The position numbers and the translations under genes were made by a program. Of a stretch of 64,000 nt of DNA, positions 7,955-17,800 are shown piece by piece. The first letter of the stretch is position 1. Every line of letters begins with the position of its first letter. The notes under the pieces are model-generated. The model was not told the DNA's origin and did not search any database. It saw nothing but the letters and a program-made list of their open reading frames with translations. Source of the stretch: CALBRZ01 sp964511065 (lineage in GTDB: Bacteria; Planctomycetota; Planctomycetia; Pirellulales; S012-138); NCBI GenBank assembly GCA_964511065.1, contig CAZEEG010000016.1, positions 1 through 64,000 of the forward strand. The letters are read 5' to 3'.

Positions 7955-8328
7955 CGAGCCGCGAGGCAATGGTTATTTCGGCAGTCCGCGGGCGGGGTAT
8001 CATCGGTATTGGTGCCCATGCGTGGTCCCGCCATTGCCATCCACGTCGAACCCGCCGCGGTGGCCGTGTGCGCTTTTCGTACGGCTGCATCGGTGAAGTG
8101 ACCGCGCACGGGTGTGTTTACTTTGCGTGGTGCCGTCAAACCCACTAGAATGTCGCCACGCCGGGGGCTGCTCACGACGGCCGACAGTTAACGACCGCTT
8201 GTTCGACGGCAGGGGGCCCGTAGGGCCGCCAGCGCTCCAAAGGCGAGCAGTACGGGAACTTATTGATCGGCGGCTGTGCAGCCTCCCTTGGGATGCGACT
8301 TTCCTCTTACTGCCGCTGCCTATTAACG

Positions 8329-8697
8329 ATGTCTTCCACGGAAAACAACCGAGCGCCGCAGCCGGAATATCACCCGGCATACCTGCACGGGCGCCGCGAG
8401 ATGGTGTTCGTGCTGCTGGTTTGGGTCGCAGCGCTGCTCTGGACCGTGCCGTACTGCTACATCAACGGCTACTTGGATAAGCCCGACGAATTCCGTTCCG
8501 AGAATTTGGAACTGGTGCTGGGGATGCCGTCTTGGGTGTTCTGGGGAATTGTTGTGCCCTGGATGGCCTCGAACCTCGTCACGATGATTTTTTGTTTCGG
8601 TTTTATGAAGAACGACGACCTGGGCCCGGCTGACGAAGGAGCCGATCTCGCCGAGGAAATCGCCGAGATGCACTCCAAGCAGGAGCAGGCCCAATGA
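8329..8697 (+). CDS. DUF997/YhdT-like small membrane protein
   Basis: A 122-residue inner-membrane protein with two TM helices (about residues 25-45, LLVWVAALLWTVPY, and 67-90, WVFWGIVVPWMASNLVTMIF). A short N-terminal GRREM block precedes TM1 and an acidic C-terminus (KNDDLGPADEGADLAEE) follows TM2. This layout matches YhdT, which in E. coli precedes the pantothenate symporter PanF. Its stop codon overlaps the symporter start (ATGA at 8694-8697), so the two are translationally coupled and probably form one transport unit. ATG 8329 was chosen because the longer upstream frame (from 8263) adds sequence unlike the family. The role of DUF997 proteins is not established. Confidence 0.82.
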   Translation: MSSTENNRAPQPEYHPAYLHGRREMVFVLLVWVAALLWTVPYCYINGYLDKPDEFRSENLELVLGMPSWVFWGIVVPWMASNLVTMIFCFGFMKNDDLGPADEGADLAEEIAEMHSKQEQAQ

Positions 8698-10995
8698 GCG
8701 AAACCGCCTTCCAACTGCCGGCCTTTGGGCCGCTGCTGGCGCAAACGACTTCCAACGCGGCGCTATACACGTTTCTGGTGTACACCCTGGCCGTGTTCGT
8801 GCTGGCCGCGCTCTCCAACAAGCTGTTCAAGAGTCGCAGCTTCGTCAGCGAATACTTCCTGGGCAGCCGCGGACTGGGAATGTGGGCCTTCGCCCTCACC
8901 TTTGCCGCCACCAGTTCCTCAGGCGGCAGCTTCACCGGCTTCCCCTCGTTGATCTACACCTATGGCTGGATCCTGGCCCTGTGGATCGCCAGTTACATGG
9001 TGGTCCCCATTTGCGCGATGGGCCTGCTGGGCAAACGGCTCAACCATGTGGCCCGCATCTCCGGGTCGATCACCGTTCCGGATGTTGCCCGCGACCGCTT
9101 TCTCAGTCCCAGGCTGGGCCTGCTCTCGTTGGCGTTGATCGTTTTTTTCATGACGGTGAACCTGGTCGCGCAGTTCAAGGCCGGGGCCATGATCCTGCAG
9201 GCGTTGCTGTACGACGTGGAAATGTTCCGCACGTTATCCAGCGTGAAGTTGATCGAGGGTATTGATTCCCAATACCTGGTCTGCCTGGTGGTGTTCGCGG
9301 TGTCGGTGATCGTTTACACCACCTACGGCGGTTTTCACGCCGTGGTCTGGACCGACGTCATGCAGGGCTTTGTGATGGTGGCCGGCGTGCTCATCATGCT
9401 GCCGCTGGCGCTGTCGCAGGTGGGAGGGCTGGAATCCGCCACCCGGCAAATGGCCGAGATGACCCCGCCCCGCACCGGCACGTTGCAGGTCGAACTTCCT
9501 GAGCCGGCCGAAGTCTCCGTCCCCATCCCGGCCGGCACCTGGCTGGTGATGCGGGCCGACCGTTACCTGGAACAGTTCAACCAGTGGAAGCCGCAAGAAC
9601 TGCAGCGGCTGGCCGAGGCTCGTCAACAGGGCCAAATGAGCGACGAGCAACTGCGGCAGGCCCAAGCCTCCCTGGAGCGCCGCGAAGAAGAAATCACCAG
9701 CGGCCCCGAGTACCGGTTGTTCCGCGTGGTCACTCAGCGGGTGATCGAACCGGGCCACACCACGGTCCAGGTTCGCAACTCCAACAACCAACTGGTTCAT
9801 GGCGCGGTGGACGTCGTCGAGCTGACCACCCCGCATCAGATTACCGAGCAACTGGTCCTCCAGCGCGAGTACGCGATGGAGCGGGCCCGGGCCGAGATTG
9901 GCGATATCGACGCCGACCTGGCCAAGCTTGAGGCCAGACTGCAGGACGCCGATCCAGAAAAGCGCCAGGCGGCCCAGCAGCAGCAGGCCCAGTTGCTACG
10001 CCACAAGGAGTTCCTCACCAGCCGCATTGCCGATCTGGAATCGGCCGAACGGTTCGCGGAAAACCCGCAGGTGATGAACCGGCCGTTCGTGGTCAGCCAG
10101 CCCAAGATGCGCGACTACATGTACGGCGCCCACCAAAAGGGCATGTACGTCACCGGTCCCGGCCCCAGCGCTTCCGACGTGATGGGCTTTTTGCCGCTGA
10201 GCCTGGCAATCTCGTTCTTTTTCATGTGGGCCATCTCCGGCGCCGGTCAGCCTGCCGGCATGGTCCGGTTGATGGCCTTCAAGAACTCGATCACGCTGCG
10301 GCGCTCGATCTTCACCGTGGCGATCTACTTCACCCTGATTTACTTCCCGCTGGTGGTGATCTTCTGCTGTGCCCGGGTGTTCTTGCCCGGGATGGAAGGC
10401 AGCGCCGACGGCATCATGCCGCAGACGGCCGTGTTCTTGACCGACCAGATCGGGCACGGTTGGCTGGCCGGGATTCTGCTGGCGGCCCCGTTTGCCGCCG
10501 TGATGTCCACGGTCGATAGCTTCCTGCTGTTGACCTCCTCGGCCCTGGTGCGCGACATCTACCAGCGGAACATCAATCCCCAGGCCTCGGAGAAAACCAT
10601 CAAGCGGCTGAGCTACCTGGCCACGCTGCTGGTGGGTACCGGGGCCACGCTGGGGGCGATCAGCCCGCCGGAGTTTCTGCAGGACATTATCGTGTACTGC
10701 GGAAGCGGTCTGGCGGCGTGCTTCCTCGCTCCGATGTTCTTTGCCATCTACTGGCCGCGAACGACCAAGCAAGGCGCCATCCTGGGGATGCTGGCGGGTT
10801 TTGGCACGCACCTGGTCATGTACATCATGGGCTACTTCACCTATGGGAAGTTCTCGCGGCCCATCACGCTCTTTGAATTCGACCCCATCGTGGTGGCGCT
10901 TGCCGCCTCGGTTATCACCGTGGTGGTCGTGAGCCTGCTGACGCCCAAACCGCCCGAAGAACTCGTGCGTCGCTACTTCTACAAGAACGACGACA
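8694..10995 (+). CDS. Sodium:solute symporter (SSS family) with large soluble insert; 3' end in gap
   Basis: Sodium-coupled transporter of the LeuT-fold SSS family; 767 codons are visible before the assembly gap. The N-terminal core (residues about 15-240) shows FLGSRGLGMWAFALTFAATSSSGGSFTGFPSLIYTYGW, the family's TM2 region, and TTYGGFHAVVWTDVMQG. Residues about 242-490 are hydrophilic, with a beta-rich part and a probable coiled coil (about 385-450, rich in Gln/Glu/Arg). TM helices then resume (GFLPLSLAISFFFMWAISGAGQPAGMVRLMA) and run to the end. Typical SSS proteins are 450-600 residues and lack this insert. It overlaps the DUF997 gene by 4 bp. The substrate is unknown; PanF-like organisation suggests an organic anion. 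Confidence 0.9.
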
Positions 10996-11095
10996 NNNNN
11001 NNNNNNNNNNNNNNNNNNNNNNNNNNNNNNNNNNNNNNNNNNNNNNNNNNNNNNNNNNNNNNNNNNNNNNNNNNNNNNNNNNNNNNNNNNNNNNN
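10996..11095. other. Assembly gap (100 N)
   Basis: Exactly 100 N directly after the symporter's last visible codon. The reading frame cannot be carried across. The flanks share no obvious overlap. Nothing recognisable lies in 11096-11237. Confidence 0.95.
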
Positions 11096-11237
11096 CCATC
11101 CAATCAGCTCTTGTTGAACGCTGCGCTGCTCCGGTGCGGAACGCAATCGGACGGCGCTACGATGGTACCGCCTTCCCGCGCCAGAAGCGGCCGTTCAATG
11201 CTTCAGCGTGAGCAATCGCGGACACTTGGCGCAGCGC

Positions 11238-12458
11238 TCAATACGATTCAAACGGCAGCACTTGCACTTCCTCGCCGGCGGCATACGCCCTGGTACCGGC
11301 AGGGAAGTAGATCAACCCTTGCGCCCGGGCCAACGCCCGGAGGTCCGCCGAACCTTGCCAGCGAACGGTCTGGGTGAGCAGGCGTCCATCGGCCTCGCGT
11401 ACTTCGGCCGGGTGCCACGTGGGCCGCTCGCCCCTTTGCTGGAAAGGTTGCTCCAGTTGTGCCGACCGCAGCGGCGGTGCGGTGGCATCGTTCCCGGCCA
11501 TGCGCTGCAGCGCCAGCCGCGCAAACAAGTGAAAGCATACAAAGCTGCTGACGGGGTTGCCCGGCAGCCCAAACACCAGCGTTCCCCGCTCGGCATGGAC
11601 GCCAAACCACAGCGGCTTGCCCGGCCGCAGCAGCACTTTGTGGAAAATGGCTTCCACGCCGCACCGCTGCAGGGTTTGCGGGATCAGGTCCATCACGCCC
11701 GCCGATACCCCGCCCGATAGCACCAGGGCATCACCTTGGAGTCCTTGGCTGATGCGGGCATGGAGTTGCTCAGGATCATCGCGGGCGATGCCCAGGTCGC
11801 GGACTTCACACCCGGCCGACTCGGCCATGGCCAACAACATCGGGCCGTTGCTGTTGCGAATCTGCCCGGGGCCAAGCTTGGCCCCGGCGGGCACCAGTTC
11901 ATTGCCGGTTGAAAGCACGGCAACTTGCGGCCTGGGATAAACCATCACGCGATCGCGGCCCACCTCGGCCAGCAGGCCCACATCGCCGGCACGCAGTCGC
12001 CGCCCCGGCGAAAGCACTTCTTCACCTTGCCGCATGCAGACCCCGGCCCTGAGTATGTTCTGCTCGGGCATCACGGGCGCGCCGCACGTCAACCGCACCC
12101 GGGGCGGATCGCCGGCCAGCAGTTCGCTTTCCTCGACCATCACCACTGCGTCGGCCCCCTGGGGCAACGGGGCACCGGTCATGATGCGGGTGGCTTCGCC
12201 AGTCTTCAACGCGTGGCGCGGCACGTCGCCGGCAGTCACCTCCTCCACGACGTGCAATTCGGCCTGCCCGGCCGCCAGGTCGCTGCTGCGAACGGCGTAG
12301 CCGTCCATCAGGCTCTTGTCGTAGGGTGGAGAATCGACATCGCTCACAATCGGCTCGGCCAGCCGCATCCCCAGACAGCGCGATAGAGAACACATCTGCG
12401 GGGGCAACGGACGACTGTGCTGAACGACCAGGGCCAACGCTTCTTCAACACTCAACAT
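11238..12458 (-). CDS. moeA: Molybdopterin molybdenumtransferase MoeA
   Basis: Inserts molybdate into adenylylated molybdopterin in the last step of molybdenum cofactor synthesis; cytoplasmic. The 406 residues match the family. Signatures: DSPPYDKSLMDGYAVRSSD near the N-terminus, GEATRIMTGAPLPQGADAVVMVEE, VLSTGNELV, SGGVSAGVMD in the MoCF-binding domain, and GLPGNPVSSFVCF; a C-terminal domain IV follows. The start was placed at ATG 12458 (MLSVEEALALV), where MoeA homologs begin; the frame stays open to 12575, but that extension has no family similarity. No other moa/mob gene is nearby. Confidence 0.94.
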   Translation of the reverse strand: MLSVEEALALVVQHSRPLPPQMCSLSRCLGMRLAEPIVSDVDSPPYDKSLMDGYAVRSSDLAAGQAELHVVEEVTAGDVPRHALKTGEATRIMTGAPLPQGADAVVMVEESELLAGDPPRVRLTCGAPVMPEQNILRAGVCMRQGEEVLSPGRRLRAGDVGLLAEVGRDRVMVYPRPQVAVLSTGNELVPAGAKLGPGQIRNSNGPMLLAMAESAGCEVRDLGIARDDPEQLHARISQGLQGDALVLSGGVSAGVMDLIPQTLQRCGVEAIFHKVLLRPGKPLWFGVHAERGTLVFGLPGNPVSSFVCFHLFARLALQRMAGNDATAPPLRSAQLEQPFQQRGERPTWHPAEVREADGRLLTQTVRWQGSADLRALARAQGLIYFPAGTRAYAAGEEVQVLPFESY

Positions 12459-12526
12459 ACCAATGACGCTCAATGCGGTGATGCCCGCGACCTGCCAGCC
12501 ATCGCGGCGGCCGCGGGCGAACGGTT

Positions 12527-12715
12527 TCATGGGGATACGACAGCAATGGCCTGCTCCCGGCCAATCCGCAGCCATCTTAGCACCTCAACCAGCAAGGGAC
12601 AGGTGGCACGGGCGCGGCAGCAAGGAACCGTAACCGCCAGCACCGCGCCCCGCGGCGACCATGGCCTTCCCACCTCGTATCCCCCCGGCAAATGGTGAAC
12701 CTGGACGGCTTCCAT
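12527..12715 (-). CDS. Possible small protein upstream of moeA, 62 aa
   Basis: An open frame from ATG 12715 encodes a short basic protein (MEAVQVHHLPGGYEVG...LVEVLRWLRIGREQAIAVVSP) ending 68 bp before moeA on the same strand. I recognise no family and see no clear SD. The composition is not obviously a shadow of another gene, because the opposite strand is also non-coding here. It may be real or chance. Confidence 0.25.
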   Translation of the reverse strand: MEAVQVHHLPGGYEVGRPWSPRGAVLAVTVPCCRARATCPLLVEVLRWLRIGREQAIAVVSP

Positions 12716-12857
12716 GCGTCGTTCGATAATGAGACTATTGGCCGGCCGTGCTGAAAGCCGATGAGCGGGCAAGCGCCTGGGTTTTTCACCGCTTGCCCTC
12801 AGTCCGCCTGTCCGCCGCGCTGCGTTGCTATTTTTTGCCATCGATTGAGACCAACGG

Positions 12858-13460
12858 ATGATTGCGATTGTCGATTACGGGATGGGGAACCTCCGCAGCG
12901 TGGAGAAGGCATTCGCCAAGCTGGGCCACGGGGCCAGCATTACCAACGAGCCCGAACAACTCGCTGCGGCGGAAAAGATTGTCCTGCCGGGCGTGGGCGC
13001 TTTTGCCGATGCCATCGCGGAACTGCACCGCCGCCAATTGGCCGAACCGCTCAAGCAGGCCGTCCAACAGGGAAAGCCCTTCTTGGGAATCTGCCTGGGC
13101 CTGCAACTGCTGTTCGATACCAGCTACGAAGACGGCGAACACGCGGGGCTGGGCATCGTGCCGGGGAAGGTTGTGCGGTTCGATCCCAGCCAGCAAAAAG
13201 TACCGCACATGGGCTGGAACCAACTACAAGTGCGGCGACCCTCGCCGGTTCTCTCGGGCCTGGCCGACGGCATCCACGTCTATTTCGTCCACTCCTACTA
13301 CGTAGTGCCTGAGGACGAGGAAGTGATTGCCACGACGACGGAGTACGGCGTGCCGTTCACCTCGTCGATCTGGCGCGACAACCTGTTCGCCACGCAGTTC
13401 CATCCCGAAAAGAGCCAGTCCGACGGGCTGCGCATTCTGGCAAATTTTGCCGAGTTGTAA
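12858..13460 (+). CDS. hisH: Imidazole glycerol phosphate synthase, glutaminase subunit HisH
   Basis: Class I glutamine amidotransferase that feeds ammonia to HisF in histidine biosynthesis. At 200 residues it has the normal length. Catalytic triad: C79 in GICLGLQ, with H182 and E184 in TQFHPEKSQ. The N-terminal VDYGMGNLRSVEKA and the oxyanion-strand LPGVGAF are typical, as is PHMGWNQ. The start ATG 12858 gives the canonical MIAIVDYG. hisF is not adjacent, so the histidine pathway genes are dispersed in this genome. It is divergent from moeA and upstream of an SDR gene on the same strand. Confidence 0.95.
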   Translation: MIAIVDYGMGNLRSVEKAFAKLGHGASITNEPEQLAAAEKIVLPGVGAFADAIAELHRRQLAEPLKQAVQQGKPFLGICLGLQLLFDTSYEDGEHAGLGIVPGKVVRFDPSQQKVPHMGWNQLQVRRPSPVLSGLADGIHVYFVHSYYVVPEDEEVIATTTEYGVPFTSSIWRDNLFATQFHPEKSQSDGLRILANFAEL

Positions 13461-13549
13461 CGGCCCGGGGCGCGCTTGGCGCCTCCGCCCCCCCTGGGAA
13501 CCGCTTGCAGCGTCTGTCTTGTCCCGTTCGAGTTTCCACCCGGCAAACC

Positions 13550-14338
13550 ATGGCCAAACGCAGCATACCCGGCATCCGCGCGATCGTGACCGGCGTTTCC
13601 AGCGGCATCGGTCGCGAGTTGGTATTGCAACTTGTCGAGCAGGGAGCCCACGTGGTGGGTCTTGCGCGGCGCGTGGAACGGTTGGAAGCCTTGGCCGAAG
13701 CCTGCCAATCGCTGCCGGGCACGTTCCACTACATTGCCGGCGACGTGACCGACCCGGCGATCCGCGCCGCGGCACTGGAGAAGGCCAAGACCAAGTTTGG
13801 CGGGCTCGATTTGTTAATCAACAACGCCGGGATCGGGGCGATGGGACCATTCGCCACCGCCGACCCCGGCCGCGTGCGGCGGGTGTTCGAGGTCAATTTC
13901 TTTGCCCCGCTGGAGTTCATTCGCGAGGCGCTACCCGAGTTAAAGCAAGGCCGCGCACCGATGGTGGTCAACGTGGCATCGACCCTGGGGCACATCGGCC
14001 TGCCAAAGCTTTCCGAGTACAGCGCCAGTAAGTTCGCCCTCCGAGGGTTCAGCGACGCGTTTCGAGCCGAGCAAGCGAAGGACGGCGGCGTGGACGTGCT
14101 GGTGGTCAGTCCCGCCACGACGGCGACCGAAATCTTCGACGTGATGATCGAAACCCAAGGCGACACGCCGTGGCGGCAGCGGAAACCACCCTCGGCGGCC
14201 ACCGTCGCCAGTCGGATCATTAAGGCCATCCGCAAGAACAAGAAGGAAATCTTCGCCAGCCTGACCGCGTGGTTCCTCACCTGGAGTAACCGCAATTACC
14301 CCTGGCTGATCCGCTGGATTCTTGCCCGGCGGCAGTAG
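13550..14338 (+). CDS. Short-chain dehydrogenase/reductase (classical SDR)
   Basis: NAD(P)-dependent oxidoreductase with a Rossmann fold, 262 residues. Visible: TGVSSGIGRELV (TGxxxGIG cofactor loop), a basic pair after beta-2 (LARRVERLEAL) favouring NADP, D at the end of a strand in AGDVTDP, NNAG, the catalytic serine in NVASTLG, and YSASKFAL (Y-x-x-x-K). The C-terminus (KKEIFASLTAWFLTWSNRNYPWLIRWILARRQ) is hydrophobic and aromatic, as in membrane-associated SDRs acting on lipids. ATG 13550 is preferred over the upstream start because homology begins at RAIVTG. It follows hisH by 89 bp, and the substrate is unknown. Confidence 0.88.
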   Translation: MAKRSIPGIRAIVTGVSSGIGRELVLQLVEQGAHVVGLARRVERLEALAEACQSLPGTFHYIAGDVTDPAIRAAALEKAKTKFGGLDLLINNAGIGAMGPFATADPGRVRRVFEVNFFAPLEFIREALPELKQGRAPMVVNVASTLGHIGLPKLSEYSASKFALRGFSDAFRAEQAKDGGVDVLVVSPATTATEIFDVMIETQGDTPWRQRKPPSAATVASRIIKAIRKNKKEIFASLTAWFLTWSNRNYPWLIRWILARRQ

Positions 14339-14605
14339 GGGTCGTGTGATTTGCTGCGTGGAAGCCAGCCCCCCCTACAAGAGTGAGGCCAGGCGCTCCG
14401 CCGACTGCTGCAACCGGTACGAACGTCCCCTCGGCAAAGTCTGGCAAGAGGCACGGCCAGAGGTGCCGATGCATGACCTAGAGTAGCAGAGCAGCGCCAT
14501 CACATGGCTGGCCGCGAAATGTGGCATGGCCTTGCGGCGTGCCTGCGTTACCATCGCTCGTTTCGCTACCATCCGCACCGTCGGCCTGACCGCTACCACT
14601 TGACT

Positions 14606-14800
14606 ATGTCGGACCCGGCCATCAACCAGGTAATCGCCGCCCAGCAATCCGCGCTGGCGAGCCAGATTTCGGCGACGATCCTCCGCAAGCAGCTTGACGC
14701 CGTCGCAGTGCAAGGCGACGCCGTGAATCAACTGCTGGAATCGGCCGCACGGTTGAGCCACGAGCTGGGCAAAGGGCACATGCTCGACCTCTTGGCGTGA
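14606..14800 (+). CDS. YjfB-like putative motility protein, 64 aa
   Basis: Small protein resembling the YjfB family of putative motility proteins: about 60 residues, an N-terminal Gln/Ala-rich helix and a QxDAVAVQGDAVNQLLE-like amphipathic second helix. ATG 14606 (MSDPAINQ) gives the expected length; the open frame extends further upstream, but that part is Arg/His-rich and unlike the family. YjfB function is poorly characterised; no flagellar gene is in the window. Confidence 0.6.
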   Translation: MSDPAINQVIAAQQSALASQISATILRKQLDAVAVQGDAVNQLLESAARLSHELGKGHMLDLLA

Positions 14801-14887
14801 GCTTTTTCGTGCGCCGCGCGGCCCTTCCCCCCCTGCGCCTTCGTCGCAGTGCACCACATACCACGCGCCACATGCCAGCGGCGAGAG

Positions 14888-17800
14888 CTACTTCGACTCC
14901 CAGAGCAGCAGGCCAAAGCCTTCGGCCCTGGGCGTTGGATCGGCCGGTTGCGTCCAGCTTTGAAAGCCGACACCCGGCACAATGCGCTGCACGCCAAGCG
15001 CCCAGGCCGTACCGGGTGCGGGTGGCTGGGAGGTCAGCTCCTTGAGCGGAATGGCCGCTTCCAGGGTCCACGCCGCCTCGTTTTTTTCGACAGCGATGAA
15101 CCACGAGGGATTCCACGCGGCATCGCCCCAGCAACCATCGTTGGGCCACCCTCGATGGTCAACCGCCAGGCGGTAGTAAGTGGCCGCGTCGCGGTCGATG
15201 TCGATCAAGAACTCCACGCGGTCGTGGCGGCTCAAGTCGCCGTCGCGAGGGCGGCTTTCGGCCGTGTCGGCATATTCCACGCCCGGCGCTCGGCGGCACG
15301 TGGCGGCCAGGTACAGGAACTCGTCGTCGTGGGCCACGTAGGCTACGGCACCCCATTCGCCGTCGTCGCGTGCCGGGCTGGCTAACGGAATGGGCCGCGC
15401 GGCCAGCCACACGGCGTCATCCAATTTGCCGTCCAGGTAGGGCTTCTCCGTGGCCACCACACAAGGTACCACGCGCTTGGGAGGCTGCTGCGAGGGGGGC
15501 CCGGCCGAGGGCGATGCAGCCGCCTGGTCCGCGAGCCAACGTTCGGCGGCCGCCCACCGCCACCACGCATCGCGCGGCCGGCTGCTGTTCACCTGCCCAT
15601 AGTAATGGTGGGCCGGTTCCGCCTGGCCACCGGCCGCCAGGGCCGCAGCGATCGGAAAGCGAACCGTAGGTTCGGCATACAGGGTGGGATAACGCCGCTC
15701 AAGCAACGTGGCCAATTGAACAACGTGGTTGATTCGGGCTAAAGCGGCGGCCGGCTCGGCGGCACCTTCCATGGCCATGGCCGCCGCCCGTTGTGCAGCG
15801 GGCTGCCCCGATGCTGCGGCGCCGTCGCCAGCCAATGGCCGTGGCATGGAGGCCGGGCTCGGGAGGATGCTCCCCTGCCCTTGCTGGATGGTGATTTGCC
15901 CCTGCCCTGGTCCCAGTGCGATTTGGCCCTGCTGTTTTTCCAGCACGACCTGACCTTGTTGGGCGAGTGCCAGTTCCACGCTCAGATCGTCGCTGGAGCC
16001 CTCGGCAGAGGCCGTCTGGATTGCCGGCGTTTGCCGCTCCCCTGCCGCCTGGTGTGATACCTCGGCACTGCAATGGTAGTGGGTTAACCACGTGAGGGCG
16101 GCCGGCACGGTGGCGTGGTCGGGATGGGATCGAACGAGCATTTGGAATACTTCGGCCGCCTCGGCCCAGCGGCCAGCGGCCCGGTGCTGCTGAGCCAACG
16201 TGAACAGCAGTTGGCCCCGGGCGTGCGGCGAAAGTTCCCCGGTAAGCTGGCCCCAGTTGGACAGGATGCTCGCTCGTTGTTGGGGGTTGCCGTCAGCCCG
16301 GCGCATGATGTTGCGGATGTTCTGATACTGCTGCACCTGGCGAAGCCGATCGACGTGTCCCGCGGCTTCGTCGAGTGTGCGCCGCGCGTCCCCGCCGGGA
16401 TGCAGTACCACGCCCGACATCAAATCGCGTCCGCCCACGTCGCCGGGCAGGTTGCTATGCGAGACGCGGTAGGCCCAGGAATTGGGAACGGTCAGTTGGG
16501 ATTCGTCCAGGAGTGCCCTGGCCTGCTCGCCCAGGTTGCCCAGCGACTGCGCCAACCGGGGCACGATCTGCGCGGTGGCCACGGTGAAGTCACCCGACTG
16601 GCCCGGCGGCAGCACGCCGATCACCTTCTTCACCTGGTGGGGCTTGAGGCCGGCACCTTGAATCTGTTGCGGAAACTGCTCGCTGCTGGCGGCGCGGTCG
16701 GCCGCGCGAATCACCACCTGGCTCATGATGTGTTCCAGAGGCAAGTTGCCGGCCGGCGTGGCGGCATGGGTGACGATGACTTCTGGCCGCCACAAACGAA
16801 TCTGGCGTACCAGGTACTCTTCCAGGTGCGCCAACCCCTGCCGCTGATGCAGAGAATCCCAGCGGCTCAGAATCTGCTCAGGGCCTGTGAGGATTTCGTC
16901 GGGCGGCAGCGGGAACTGCCAGGCAATGCTTCCGCCGCTGGCCCCCACGGCAAGGCATGCGCTGTGAAACCGCTCCGGCAGTTGCGAGGCGATCGAAGGC
17001 GCACCGGCCACGGCCTGGCTGCCCACCACGGCGATGTGACTCAGGTAACCTTCGCCAGCGGCGGCCTGGGCAAACAGTTCCCAACCAATCCCACGGTGAT
17101 CGCCAAAAAGCCCTAACACGGCCAACTGGCCGCCACCTGCCCGCTGCCGCCGCCAGGTGCGGCCGCCATCGCTGGTGGCCAGGATGGTTCCCAGGGCTCC
17201 GCACGCGAAGCCGTGTTGGGGGTCGATGAACTGCAACGCATGAATGGGCAGACTTTGGCCGGTGTCGATCCAGTGCCAGGACCGGCCAGCATCGGGTGTG
17301 TAGAGGATGCGCGTCCCGGGCGTGCCGGCAATCCAGCAGTGCGGCCCCCGGACAGCCACGGTCTTGAAATCGAATTCCTCGTACGCGGCAGGGGGCAGTG
17401 CCGAGGGCGGAAGTTGCCAGGTCTGCCCTTGGTCGTTGGTGGTCAACACCAGCCCTCCGCTGCCCACCAGCCAGCCAGGGCCGGCGGTTTGCAGCTTCAG
17501 TCCCTTCACGTGCCGCGCGCCGATGGCGGGAAACCGGGCCGGTCCCAGCGCCCGGCGGCGAACGGTCGCCACCGTGGCCCGCGGCCCCGCCACGGCCCCG
17601 TGCTGCGCATCGACAAAATCGGCGGCTTGCCAGCTTTGCACCGCGGCCGATGCCAGCGGAATCCAGGTCCGCCCACTATCGTCGGTCGCGAAGACCGCCG
17701 AGGGATACAAACCCGATGGCTGCCCCCAGGCAAAACCGCGACGGCCATCGATCATTTTGATTGATCGCAGCGCAGGCATCACGGCCTGGGTCAGCTCGGT

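Larger units (their letters stand above)
6666..8328. other. Long gene-free region
   Basis: About 1.66 kb without a credible coding sequence. It is patchily AT-rich and contains three TTGATAAAA-type motifs (near 6944, 7031 and 7434), a candidate small RNA with a strong terminator, copy B of the dispersed repeat, and an assembly gap with duplicated flanks. Open frames here lack start signals and recognisable families. Confidence 0.55.
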
